Assembly: GCA_009746045.1 (NCBI GenBank)
Contig: RPFO01000412.1
Location: 963,437-1,027,436, forward strand
Origin: Mesostigma viride
Lineage: Eukaryota; Streptophyta; Mesostigmatophyceae; Mesostigmatales; Mesostigmataceae
Direction: 5' to 3'
Length of the DNA: 64,000 bases
Part shown: piece after piece, positions 12,496-24,600 of the stretch
Position numbering within the stretch: the stretch's first letter is position 1
How the letters are laid out: each line of letters opens with the position of its first letter
Notes under the pieces: model-generated
Told to the model about the DNA's origin: nothing
Database searches by the model: none
Seen by the model: the letters and a program-made list of their open reading frames with translations, nothing else
Program-made: the position numbers and the translations under genes

Positions 12496-14999
12496 CAATT
12501 GGCATCATTGCATTATTTTTGCCAAGGTGCTGGCAATTTACGCTTGAAGGTGGCAAAAATCTGGTTTCTTTGTGATGCAGTAGTGACTATTGCCTGGCAA
12601 TTGCGCAGCCGGGAAGTTGGGCGACGAGAATGCCATGGTTGTTCTAAAGTATAATCATCGGACCCTAATTTGTCTAAAGTAGGAGACAAACAGTCTTTGA
12701 CGTCCCTGGGATCCATAGCAATAAAAATTCTGCTTTCTCTACTCGCAGTAATGTCGGCACACTTAGTTTCCTCTTCGAATCGATCTTTTGTCTGGCAATC
12801 TTTCCCTCTCTCGTTTTTTTCTCCCTCCCTCCCTCCCTTGCTCGCTCCCTCCCTCCGTCTCATGCGTTCCTCCAACGTCCCGTCCTGTCTTCTTCCCCCC
12901 ACCCTGCCTTCTCTCGTTAGCTTCCGAGCTTTTTATGCATTGCCTCTCCATACCTCGCTACCAAGTTTCCAAGTAGACCTTGAAGAGATATACCGGGAAA
13001 TGCGTGTGGACGCGGTCATCGTGCGCGCCTTTCTCTTCTGATTTTCTGCGTAAAGCTTGGTAGCACACCTTGTCGGCCCTCGCGGAACTGTCAGCCCGTA
13101 TCTGGGAACTGGACCACATGTATCTGTTACAGTATCTTGCTTATTTTGCGTAGGTTGCTAGTGTTGCTGTATCCTTCAAGTTTAGTGTTGCAGAGTGTGA
13201 CTGACCACTGTATCATTTGGTGATGGGTTTGTTGAATGCTGGGTTTGTTCTTGTATGAGTGTTTGTATAGGGATCCTTGTGTCCTAAAGTAGAAAGCTTG
13301 TCGTTGATACTGCTTCTTCTTTTTTTGGAGTAGCCCTTGGGACATGCAGGCAAGGATGGCATTACAAATATCAATGAAATACAGTACCAAGCTTTTTACC
13401 ACTGACGTGCATTGTAAAATAGGTGCAGGCAACTGCCGTGCACATGCCGTGCCTGAAAATTGTTGAGCCCATGGTGAGCTTTTTTGCTTATTTGGTAATT
13501 ACAGCGTCAATACGTTGTCTAATGTCAACCAACGTGGATCGACCTGGGCTGAGGTTGTCAGTGTGTGCGTAAATGTAAAGCACACATGTATGGCTCGCAT
13601 GTTTGGGAGCCGATCCTAGCCGAATCACACTTTGTTGGCACCCATGCCTGCAGCTAGTGGGGTCTTTGTGGCTAGGTACCTTGGGACAGTGTTGGGGTTG
13701 GCTAGCTAGACTACGTGCAAGATGATTCCACCACTGGCCATCAGTGGCTCGGTCCTTAAGTAGAGCAGCCAACATACCAGCATACTCGCGCATATTTCAG
13801 CTTTAGCACACCCACAGTTTGCCATAGTCCAACGAGCGTTGAACGCAGCTGTGGCCTGCCTTCGGGCATGAGTGAGGACGCAGGTGTCTTTGCCCCTTTC
13901 CCACTGTGCAACTTACAGGGACTGGAAAGCACTCTAGGTGCTACATGCCCACCCCACCGAGGCATGCTATAATTTATTTAATTTAATTTTAGAGCAGGAA
14001 ACATGTTCCTGTCATCCATGAGATAGCGGCCATTGGCATTGTGAGGATGGATGCACGTCAGATCATATAGTAAGAATTTGGACAATCAAGAATGTGTTTG
14101 ACGCTCTTTCAACCCAAATTAAGGTTTGACTGATAATTTGGTCGGGGCTCATTGCTCAACCATTCCAATGGGGATGTATGCTCGTTGACGCAGTCAATCA
14201 TGACATCTTATGATTATTACTTACGGCAACGTGACGTGTGGATCCGCCAATAAATTAGCTATCAAGGTCAACCAGCATCGGTATGCATTATTAAATCAGC
14301 AGACGCATGCATGTGTTGAATGTTAGCAACGCATACCTTGTGTTGGCCGGCCACCTGCAACTTTACTTACTACTGCAACTTTATTACTGACCAGGTAGAT
14401 GTTGAAGAACCTCACAATCATCCAGTTGTCGCATGGATCCTAGCTAGCCCACGAGGAAAATTTTCAAGGTGCCCAGTTTTATAGCAGTATGCATATAAGA
14501 CACATGATACTGCACCACTGCGGCTAGCTTATGACTGTCCCCATCCCCCCTTCCCCATTCCATCAGGAAATATGCTGACGCTGTCTACGTGTTTATTAAT
14601 TTATTCATTCATGACTGTGTAACATGGCCAACGTGAAGGCAGGCCTTTATGATAATGGGCCCTTCAACTCGAGAGCTCCATCCATTGCAGCCCTTGGGCA
14701 TTTGCAGCTGCCAGCTGATAATGCTCCAATATGAGGGTAGTCTTGGAATCTTCATGCCGAAAGCTCGGTCACCACCTCCTGCATTAAGAGCAAATAGACA
14801 AGCACTGAGTTTAGAACCCTGGACTCAACCACACACAAACAATGATTCGTGACAAGCTATGGATGAAAAACTTCAGGAATCTCTTTTTCTATTTGCGTAC
14901 ATATGGGCATTACATGCACATGCACAACCACAATACAATAACGGGGGAGAAAAAGGGAAAAGGAAGCCCAGCAGAGAGAGACGCAGTGAGAGGGAGTTC
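12496..14999. other. MULE interior without a clear gene
   Basis: No conserved frame is visible. A family A LINE-type tail (CACCGAGGCATGCTATAATT and a T/A-rich tail) lies at about 13940-13992. A minus-strand pyrimidine/purine-biased tract is at about 12790-12900. The remainder is unassigned. Confidence 0.5.
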
Positions 15000-15002
15000 G
15001 TT

Positions 15003-16415
15003 AGGTTGGCAGTCGGGCAGTCGGGCAGTTGGGCAGTCGGGCAGTCGGGCAGTCGGGAAGTCGGGCAGTCGGGCAGTCGGGCAGTCGGGCAGTCGGGCAG
15101 TCGGGCAGTCGGGCAGTCGGGCAGTCGGGCAGTCGGGCAGTCGGGCAGTCGGGCAGTCGGGCAGTCGGGCAGTCGGGCAGTCGGGCAGTCGGGCAGTCGG
15201 GCAGTCGGGCAGTCGGGCAGTCGGGCAGTCGGGCAGTCGGGCAGTCGGGCAGTCGGGCAGTCGGGCAGTCGGGCAGTCGGACAGTCGGGCAGTCCGGCAG
15301 TCGGGCAGTCGGGCAGCCCGGCAGTCGGGCGGTCGGGCAGTCGGGCAGTCGGGCAGTCGGGCAGTCGGGCAGTCGGGCAGTCGGGCAGTCGGGCAGTCGG
15401 GCAGTCGGGCAGTCGGGCAGTCGGGCAGTCGGGCAGTCGGGCAGTCGGGCAGTCGGGCAGTCGGGCAGTCGGGCAGTCGGGCAGTCGGACAGTCGGGCAG
15501 TCCGGCAGTCGGGCAGTCGGGCAGCCCGGCAGTCGGGCAGTCGGGCAGTCCGGCAGTCGGGCAGTCGGGCAGTCCGGCAGTCGGGCAGTCGGGCAGTCGG
15601 GCAGTCGGGCAGTCGGGAAGTCGGGCAGTCGGGAAGTCGGGCAGTCGGGCAGTCGGGCAGTCGGACAGTCGGGCAGTCGGGCAGTCGGGCAGTCGGGCAG
15701 TCGGGCAGTCGGGAAGTCGGGCAGTTGGGCAGTCGGGCAGTCGGGCAGTCGGGCAGTCGGACAGTCGGGCAGTCGGGCAGTCGGGCAGTCGGGCAGTCGG
15801 GCAGTCGGGCAGTCGGGCAGTCGGGCAGTCGGGCAGTCGGACAGTCGGGCAGTCGGGCAGTCGGGCAGTCGGGCAGTCGGGCAGTCGGGCAGTCGGACAG
15901 TCGGGCAGTCCGGCAGTCGGGCAGTCGGGCAGCCCGGCAGTCGGGCAGTCGGGCAGTCCGGCAGTCGGGCAGTCGGGCAGTCCGGCAGTCGGGCAGTCGG
16001 GCAGTCGGGCAGTCGGGCAGTCGGGAAGTCGGGCAGTCGGGAAGTCGGGCAGTCGGGCAGTCGGGCAGTCGGACAGTCGGGCAGTCGGGCAGTCGGGCAG
16101 TCGGGCAGTCGGGCAGTCGGGAAGTCGGGCAGTTGGGCAGTCGGGCAGTCGGGCAGTCGGGCAGTCGGACAGTCGGGCAGTCGGGCAGTCGGGCAGTCGG
16201 GCAGTCGGGCAGTCGGGCAGTCGGGCAGTCGGGCAGTCGGGCAGTCGGACAGTCGGGCAGTCGGGCAGTCGGGCAGTCGGGCAGTCGGGCAGTCGGGCAG
16301 TCGGGCAGTCGGGCAGTTGGGCAGTCGGGCAGTCGGGCAGTCGGGCAGTCGGGCAGTCGGGCAGTCGGACAGTCGGGCAGTCGGGCCGTCGGGCCGTCGG
16401 GCAGTCGGGCAGTCG
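15003..16415. repeat. 8-bp tandem array (GTCGGGCA)n, about 175 units
   Basis: A nearly pure 8-bp unit occupies about 1.4 kb. Point variants (GTCGGACA, GTCCGGCA, GTCGGGAA, GCCCGGCA) recur in the same order in blocks. One block near 15487-15760 is repeated near 15893-16170. Because 8 is not a multiple of 3 and the unit makes no stop, several frames on both strands are open for more than 1 kb. I do not treat these as genes. Confidence 0.97.
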
Positions 16416-16507
<92 letters not shown>

Positions 16508-16509
16508 TG
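16416..16509. repeat. (CGTG)n microsatellite
   Basis: About 94 bp of pure CGTG directly follow the 8-bp array. Confidence 0.97.
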
Positions 16510-16576
16510 AATCGCTGTCCGGATCATCCTCCTGCACTTCTTGTCCGGCAGCTAATGTTGATGATGCACCCCGCGG

Positions 16577-17291
16577 GGCGGAGGGCACCGCAGCCGGGGC
16601 GCATGGCACGGCAGCCGGGGCGGAGGGCACGGCAGCCGGGGCGCAGGGCACGGCAGCCGGGGCGCAGGGCACGGCAGCCGGGGCGCAGGGCACGGCAGCC
16701 GGGGCGCAGGGCACGGCAGCCGGGGCGGAGGGCACCGCAGCCGGGGCGGAGGGCACCGCAGCCGGGGCGGAGGGCACCGCAGCCGGGGCGCAGGGCACGG
16801 CAGCCGGGGCGGAGGGCACGGCAGCCGGGGCGCAGGGCACGGCAGCCGGGGCGCAGGGCACGGCAGCCGGGGCGCAGGGCACGGCAGCCGGGGCGGAGGG
16901 CACAGCAGCCGGGGCGGAGGGCACAGCAGCCGGGGCGCAGGGCACCGCAGCCAGGGCGGAGGGCACAGCAGCCGGGGCGCAGGGCACGGCAGCCGGGGCG
17001 GAGGGCGCCGCAGCCGGGGCGGAGGGCACCGCAGCCGGGGCGGAGGGCACCGCAGCCGGGGCGGAGGGCACGGCAGGCGGGGCGCAGGGCACGGCAGCCG
17101 GGGCGGAGGGCACGGCAGCCGGGGCGCATGGCACGGCAGCCGGGGCGCAGGGCACGGCAGCCGGGGCGGAGGGCACGGCAGCCGGGGCGCAGGGCACGGC
17201 AGCCGGGGCGGAGGGCACGGCAGCCGGGGCGCAGGGCACGGCAGCCGGGGCGGAGGGCACCGCAGCCGGGGCAGAGGGCACGGCAGCCGGG
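16577..17291. repeat. 21-bp minisatellite, about 34 units
   Basis: The unit is about GGGCACGGCAGCCGGGGCGC plus one base, with C/A and G/C variants. On the minus strand the period is exactly seven codons (A-P-A-A-V-P-C/S). It is in frame with the 3' part of the spliced gene at 17340-17680, so it may be translated as a repeat tail. Confidence 0.95.
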
Positions 17292-17299
17292 GCGGCATC

Positions 17300-20200
17300 C
17301 AGTGGGGCGTCCGAAGGCGGGGCGCAAGCTTTTGATGTCTTTTGTGCATTGCTCTCGTTTCGTCTACAACGAGGCTTGCAGTTTGCCCTTTCGCCCTCGC
17401 CGCTCAAATAGTCAGCGGTTCTGTTGGTTGGTAAGCTAGATCGCAAAAGGACCCTTTGCTTTGGACCTTTATCGCAAAACACCAACACCCAGTTGAGGTC
17501 GTGAAAATTTAGGGGCCCATTCTTGAGCTCTTGCTTGTTGGCTTTGTCGAGCGCCTGATTAGCGAGCTTGGGGGTCTCATATATTTGACCGCAGTCAACA
17601 TTGGGGTAAGGCTTCAGGGCGTCAATAAATTGGTTAATCTCCGTAGTGCTCAAGGTGCTGCTCGATATTGAAACGCCACAAACACGGAATACAGCAAAGT
17701 ACAAAGCATTCATGTAAGACAATGCGGGACAAATGGGTAACAAATGGGGAGAGTTATATTAATGAAAAGAGACAACGAACTTGGAAGCATGGCACGCCGA
17801 GCCCCCGAGTAAGGTTAAACATTTAGCCACCACGCATTGGGCTTGCCATGAACACCCCATGGAGCGCTATGCTAAGGTTTTCTTGCGACCCCATGTTGTG
17901 TGTGGCTTGTCAGTAATGTGCTAGTAGGAAAGGACAAGCCACGAGGTTAAGATAAGATTACGCCCGGCATAGGGCTGCCAAACGGGCTCATCTACCATAA
18001 ACGCTGCAATAAGGCTTCTGTAGAATAAAAATCTATTTCCAAGCAAAACCATACCGTAAACCAAAACTAGCAGGCCATAAAGACCAATCACAGGCCAATC
18101 AACAAAACCCAAAGAACATTCAGCCAAAAGAGTTACATTATGCACTACTACAATATTTGATATGGCCTTGGTGAACACCATGAAAGCTAAGGCAACTAAG
18201 AGACTGTGCTTGATAAACGACGCAAATCAGAAAAAGGTTGTTCAATGTATTGATGACATGTAGAGTAAAAACAACACGCGCATACCCAAGCGTACCTTTT
18301 CTTGGAGCGTACAGCATCCGCGCACCCCGTGCAGTATAAATGAGAGCCAACGAATTGAAGTGGTTCAAGGCCGGCCACAAGTGGATTGTCCGGATGGGTG
18401 CCCGTGTTGTCACAGCAGCGCCTCCCAGAAATACCTCTGCGAGCACACTTGTAGGAGGCCTTCCTTTTCCTGGTTGCCTTGTTTGTGCCTTCACAACTGG
18501 GCACTGGTGTTGGATTTTGTCTTGAACTTCCCTGTTTTGGGTCAGCAACATAAGAAATTAAACACGATGTTCAGAAACTAATTACAAGTTACAACATAGT
18601 CATGGATTTGGTGGGTGCAATTAGCTGGGGACGCCATAAACATAAGTTGCCATTATGAAGCTCACTAACTGCCTTATATGCAAATAACTCCATTATCATG
18701 GAAAGATGCTTACAACAAGAACATTCCAGACCATGTCGCTACCAAGCATGAGCGAGTTCGAACGGGAAAATGAGATAACGACATGGAAGGGCAACGTACG
18801 TTGGAAAACGGTTGTCCGCCGTGCTGACCAATCGGTGCCGGCGCTGCCGCAGGTGGAGGTGCTCCAACATGGGAAGGTGGCGGAGAAAGTGGCGGAGAAG
18901 GTGGCGGAGAAGGTGGCGGTGGCGGTGGCGGTGGCGGTGGCGGTGGCGGTGGCGGTGGCGGTGGGGGTGGCGGGGAAGCAGAGAAAGATAATACGTGAGA
19001 GTACGTAATACGCAAGAGTACGCGTATCCGTAGGCATACGTTTAACATCCGTACGGCAAAGCTGCGTATGATGTATAGTCTGCGTACGAAACGTATCATA
19101 TGCCACACTATTTCCCTTTGCGGGGAAGGTGGCGGGGGAGGGGGAGGGATGCTTTCCCCGCGCTGTGAGGAAGGATGCTTGCGTTGCCGCACCGCTTTAC
19201 GCCGAGCGAGAAGGCGGCGAACAATACCGCGATGCCTGGGTCGCCGAACTGACTGCCGTTTTGGAGCGATGCATTGTGCCTTGTGCCAAATGCAGACATG
19301 GACATAAGGAGAGCACCTCGGCATATCCCTGCTCAGCAACGCGCAAAAGGAAAAAGGGCAGCGAAGAAAGAAGTTATGAACTACCTCGATCGCACCTCAA
19401 AATGGCCAAGCAAGTCTAGGCATAGCTGCATGGGGCTGCCAATATAACTCCAAAAATAAACCCTAACTTAAGAATAGCTTCCGCTAGATCCCAATAGGCT
19501 AGGCCCACCGCGTGCCGCACGTGGCGCCAAGAAGTATCTGAAACAACTCATCATTGTGTATTCCGCTGGAAACTGAAAGAGGAGCATTCAGTGCATTAGT
19601 CGTTTTAGGGTAGCATGGATTCCTTACCTCAGACCAACATGTAGTGCCAATAACGCCAAGGTGATCCACCATGTGGATGCATGAAGATCTGCACCACATT
19701 GCCGCGTGACAAGGTATGAACATACCAACAAAGTTGCAGAGCAAGCCGTTCTCAGGAGGGCTATTACCCAACCATAAAGCCCCATGGCATAACGCTTCCA
19801 TCTCGTGCAAAAGGACAACTATGACCTAGAAATTCAGAAAATATATTCTTAGTCTTTCCCTCTACTCCTTGCTTACCTGGGTTGATAGGCGCGACAACTG
19901 AAAACTTCGCAGGCACCCGCGCGCGCTCTTGCACCGCCACATGCCCTACATGGATAACCACCAACCAAACATGAAAAAAGGGTATAACTAGAAGGATTAA
20001 GGAAAGAGGAAATGCATTTAATTCATATAGTTAATATCGCCATGAAATTGTATGTTGAAGTAATAATGGGCCGAAATATGCACATCGGGAACACGTCCCA
20101 TTAATGCACATGCGAAGCTAATGTCAGGACAACGCATCATTAACAAGGGGGGGGTCCGCATGCGCAAGACGAAGCAAGTACAGTTAATATGATGTGCCAT

Positions 20201-20430
20201 TTGGACAGAAACTGGAATAAGGGCTTAACGCCTTACCTAAGGCACAGACCCACACGATGCCGCTGACCGCTAGAAAAATTGCGAGGATGGCCACCAGCAC
20301 ACCCTGTCTGGTGCTGGTCAAGCAGCAAAGGCAGGGCCGGGCCATGAAAGCTGGAGGTCACGAGCACTTTGTTGCAGTGGATGTAAACGACCCCCCTGTT
20401 TGGAGCACAAAAGGCGAGAAGCAAATTAAA
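17300..20430 (-). CDS. Spliced gene inside the MULE, unknown family (approximate model)
   Basis: Several minus-strand segments look like exons with GT-AG borders. One is 20260-20385 ([20 protein letters not shown], acceptor TTGTGCTCCAAACAG, donor GTAAGG). A second is about 19880-19945 ([19 protein letters not shown], donor GTAAGC). A third is about 19630-19830 ([19 protein letters not shown], then Cys/His-rich, donor GTAAGG). A Cys-rich segment follows at 18300-18500 ([19 protein letters not shown] and [15 protein letters not shown]). The last is 17400-17680 ([19 protein letters not shown] ... [14 protein letters not shown]), reading into the 21-bp repeat. The CxxC pairs suggest zinc binding. 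The exon order and full frame are not proven, and I recognise no transposase catalytic motif. It could be the element's own gene or captured host sequence. Confidence 0.4.
18880..18975. repeat. (GGCGGT)n-type microsatellite
   Basis: GGTGGCGGAGAA units pass into GGCGGT units. The polyproline and Val-Ala frames here are repeat artefacts. Confidence 0.85.
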
Positions 20431-20703
20431 AACGGAAAGCGCCAGTCATACACCGCGCAGCTCGCGAGAATTCCAGGAACCAGTTTTTGTGTGATATTCG
20501 CATTTAGATGTCGTGCATAACCATTCCTTTATTATCGCACACACCAGTAAACAGTACAAGGATTTGCGTCAACCCAGCTAAATGCCGAGGGTGCCACGGA
20601 CGTGTATGCCAGCGAGCTCGAGTCTGGCGAGCAATCACTCAAACATGTCCACTGTCCCTAAGCCGAGCATCACCCTAACATGTCCGCCATTGCTACGTTT
20701 TAT

Positions 20704-20913
20704 CATCCTTGACTGCGCTTGTAGTCAACAAAGAAATTAGCCAAGTCCTACAGTAATTGGCGCGGCAGGCCCTTTTTTCCCGCGTAACTCGTGTGCCGGT
20801 CCGGCGCGGCGTGGCCTGGGCAGGCGCGTCGGACTTAGTGCGGTGGTGTCCCGGAACCCCGCACTCACCCCCGCACTAGAGTTTGTGTCATCAGAGCCAA
20901 ATTATGCGCTTCC
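20704..20913 (-). repeat. Right terminal inverted repeat of the MULE-like element
   Basis: This is the reverse complement of 12286-12495 over the full 210 bp as far as I can compare by eye. It is followed directly by the 9-bp flank TCTCGGCTT. Confidence 0.9.
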
Positions 20914-20934
20914 TCTCGGCTTTGCTGGATCTTC

Positions 20935-21145
20935 CTGGTATTACACGTTGAGTCGGGTGAGATCGGCCACTACCACAGAATCTCTGCACATGCGGCGTGG
21001 GACTCAACGTTCAACAACAAAAACACTGTAAGATCGGATACACTAAATATACTATCCGGCCCTCGGCCAGTATAGAATCTCAGCTGCCCATCTGCGGCGT
21101 GGGATCCAATAACAACAACAACAACCCTGTTAGATATCTCTGTCG
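20935..21145. repeat. Dispersed GCGGCGTGGGA-(AAC)n repeat
   Basis: Two units of a motif (CCAGTATAGAATCTC, then GCGGCGTGGGA, then an AAC microsatellite) lie here, just outside the MULE. The same motif recurs at about 43300-43460 and 49010-49090. It is probably a dispersed repeat family; its class is unclear. Confidence 0.6.
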
Positions 21146-21611
21146 GGCTATGACCGTATCTAGCTGAACTGAACGGAACGGAACATTGTAAGAACGCTTG
21201 AACCTGTCAGCACACGAACATGACTTCACGAGCAAATTACGGGCGTTTTCCATGCGCTGTTTTAGGGATCAGCCTGCTAAGGGGCCTTTCGCTGGACAAG
21301 TGGGGTTTTGCACAACAAAATTATTCTATAATGGTGAAGACATCACAATCCACGTAATGCAGAACAGACCAATGTGATATCGTTTTGTGCTTCGCATTAA
21401 CCGACGCAATGAAAGGCAGCGAAAAACCGGGCTAGACCATGCCAGTTTGCTGGCTCGAGCATCTGTACTTGTTCGAAAATGTGCGTTTTACCCGTAGTGG
21501 GTTAATACATCAGTTCCTGCGATCGCTCGATGGATACAAATCTCTGGACATTCCCGAATGGCATGTCTAGGGCTCAGGAAGATGCTACATAGTTACTGAC
21601 GGGAAGGGAAA
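21146..21611. other. Putative promoter/5' flank of the 21612 gene
   Basis: Unique sequence without a convincing frame lies directly upstream of the first exon of the next gene. No TATA box at a convincing position can be picked out. Confidence 0.4.
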
Positions 21612-24600
21612 ATGGAGGACATACGCAACTTCTACTCCGGTTACGATTCGGCGGCGACTGAGAAACAGGTAAAGAATTTTCTCCTTTGAACGGTATATTT
21701 TCCCAGGAATGCTGTTTCAGGAAGCCTATTCACAAGACTGTATCAATATTAGTTCCGTAGACTTCTCACCAGTACCTGACTTCACCCACTTCCTGCCATG
21801 TGCTTCTGCTGGACTTTTTTTGCTGGTCATATGAACGGTGTTTAGCAAGCTTTTCGTTAATAAAAAAATGCCGTTGTTGTTGATACGCCCAGCATGGATG
21901 GGAGATGCACAGCCTGTAACTGCTACCCTTTCTACGATGAGTATGAGGCTTTAATTTGCTCCCTTTTGATGTGGTTCTAAAAGCCTCTTGGGAGGGGATT
22001 GCGTAGACCTTTTTTGCGAAGCGGAACGCGCACGCGACACGCTGTCTTGTTATTGTTTTACATACCATACTTGACCTCCAGTGAGACCATGCAAATGAGG
22101 CCTCTGCAAGCTGATTCTATCATCAGGCGGAGCCAATTTTCGGAAGAACCATTAGGTTCGCCAGAATTGGCGAAGCTTATAAGGCCGTACACGTGAGAAA
22201 AGACATAGGAATAGGGGATAAAATCCGTCAATCCATCCATCCATACATACATCCACCGCATTTGTCCCTAATTTGCAAGCATAAGGGTGAGGTTCTTCCG
22301 AAAATTGGCTCGGCCGTAGAGGTTCAACGGGCAAGTTGCAAACACGCACGTTACTTGATAGACCGTTTTTTTTTTCAAGGTTATTGTTGCTTTGGTCTTT
22401 GAACCAACCTTCCTGCATCCGGTCCTGGTCCTGTATCTGACCACTCCGGAGTCACGGGCGGTAAGGGGTCATGACTGGTTTTGGGAATGCCTACTCAATG
22501 CTTCCCTGCCCCTGCCAGTTCCACCTTTGTGACCTCGTTTTGTAGCACCTGCGTGAGAGCATGCTGCCATCAATGCCTTTCCTGAATTACTGCTCCAGCT
22601 ACACTCGGAAGATCTCGAGCCAAGTTAGTGTGATCCTGGCCGGCCTTTGCTACCACCTTCCCTCAGTCTGATTTACTCGACACGCGTGCATGCAGGCGCA
22701 TGGTGTGCACAATTTGACACGCAAGCTGGGCTGGTGAAACCCAGCCCACCCCTACCCGCATCCCCGTGTCCCCCCCTGCTGCGCTCTCCCACCCATACAC
22801 CGGCACGTGCTTTCCCACCCATACCCTTGCCTCTCAGCCACATTCTTCCGTCTCCGGGTCCCATTTCCCATGTTCGAAGTCATACTTACAGTTTACAATG
22901 TCCCATTTCGCACGTTCAATTTCCCATTTCCTGTGTCCCGTTTCTGGGTTCCATTTCCCGGCTCCTTGGCCGATACCCTCCCCGTCCCTCCTCCTTTACT
23001 CCCCCCTCCCGTCCCCTGCATGCATTCGCAGCACAACCTCAAGCCTTGGCAGCGGCTGCAGATCGACACCGACCTGACCGACGCCAGCCACCACCGCCGA
23101 TGGGAGTGCGACGGCCAGGGCGGGTGGCGCACGCGCGGGTACGAACCGCTCCCCCTCGAGCGCGAGCCCAAGCCGCGCAAGAAGGCGCCCTACCGCGTGT
23201 ACGACCCGATGGACCCCATGTTCCGCAAGTACTCGTGGTCGGGCACATCCGGCGCGCCACGCCAGCAGCAGCAGCAGCAGCAGCAGCAGGAGGCCGAGGA
23301 GCCGGAGGAGGAGACTCGGAAGAGAGGGCGGGACCCGCGGACAGGTCGGGAGTTTGTCCAGTTGGGTGCCGCGGGGCTGTTCGGTGGGGTGAAGGACACA
23401 GGGAGCTCGTTGGATTGGGGCGCTGCACTAGCGGGGAAACCAGCCGAGGCGGTTCCCTCGGTGGCGGCCGCTAGTACCGTGCCCGCACAGGCGGCCCCGT
23501 TGCCCAGCGTGAGGCTGAAGCTGGTGAAGTCGGGGGGGCCGCCCTCACCGCACCAGGGGGTGGAGGATTCGGCGCGGTCAGGGAAGGGGAAACAGGGGGA
23601 CAAAGCGTCACAGCGTGACATGGAGGGTGACGGGGGTCAGCAATATGATGTCGATGATGATGCGGTGGCAGAGATTGACAATGACGGGGGCACGGGGATG
23701 TCGTCGCGGTCCTCCTCCCCCTCACGCGGGGCATCCCCCCTCTCCCGCACCTCCTCCAGCGCGGGCGTGCTTTCCGTAGGATCCCGCTCGCTGGGGGGGT
23801 CCTCCTGCAACACGCCCAAGGACGCGGCTCCGGGATGGGACATCCCTGGGCTGCCCCTGGGGGAGCTGCTGGGACAGTCGGGGCAGGAGGGGGCGGGCGC
23901 GGGTGAGGGGGCGGATGACGCCGCGGGTGACAGCGTCAAGCCACGCCGCAGCGTGAGCAATGGGAGGGCGCCATCGAGGGGGAGCCGAAGTGGCGATGGT
24001 GACGTGGAGGACAATGATCTATTTGGCATGCATGGGGGCGATGGTGACGCGATGGGTGAGTTTGGATGGGAGGGTGGCGAGGGCTACGGGGAGGGGGGCA
24101 TGCAGGCCTCAACGCGGCGAGGGGTCACGTTTGACATGGACCCAGCAACTGAAGCGGCGCTGCTGGCCGCGTCAGAAGGGCGGGGCCAGCGGTCCTCACG
24201 CATGAGCGTGAGCGGTAATGCTGGTACCGGCACGCGCTCCCCTCGCACGAGCATCTCACGGCGCATGTCGGTGACGCGCATCAGCATGTTCGCGGACCCG
24301 CCCGAGCCCGCGGAGGGCACGGGAGAGCACACGTCGGAGACCGCGTCGCTGCTGTTCGGGGCATCGCGCTCGCAGGCTGGCTCGGGCGACCCGGACAACT
24401 GGATGATGGTCAAGGGGAAGGGGGCCACGGTGCCCTTGCCGAACAGTGGGGGCCGGCTGGGGTCGCCGCTGGATGGGCGCAGGGGCAGCGGGCGGGCGTC
24501 GGACGAGCGGGGGGCGTCCTCGGAGGAGGATGAGGCGAGAAGGCTGCGAGCGGGCAGCCCTGGTCCTGGCCACATCGAGGAGAACCCAGAGCTGGTCACC

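Larger units (their letters stand above)
12286..20913. mobile_element. Mutator-like (MULE) DNA transposon, 8.6 kb
   Basis: The first 210 bp (12286-12495) recur as an inverted copy at 20704-20913, with no difference found by eye. Outer ends are GGAAGCGCATAATTTGGC. Flanking 9-mers TCTCGCCTT (12277-12285) and TCTCGGCTT (20914-20922) differ at one position and are a likely target duplication. Long TIRs plus a 9-bp duplication are hallmarks of the Mutator superfamily. The interior holds a minus-strand spliced gene (about 17.3-20.4 kb), LINE remnants and large tandem arrays. I recognise no MULE transposase domain, so this could be a non-autonomous or gene-carrying element. Identical TIRs suggest recent movement. 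Confidence 0.8.

Noticed and set aside
12513-12902. 129-codon minus-strand frame in the MULE
   Set aside because: It includes a purine-rich low-complexity tract and shows no family signature or supporting splice context.
14842-17743. Very long open frames (up to 956 codons) on both strands
   Set aside because: They are produced by the 8-bp, 4-bp and 21-bp arrays, which lack stops in several frames. Only the 17340-17680 minus-strand part has non-repeat coding character.
18696-19339. Polyproline/polyalanine-threonine frames as genes
   Set aside because: They read a GGCGGT microsatellite and carry no conserved sequence.
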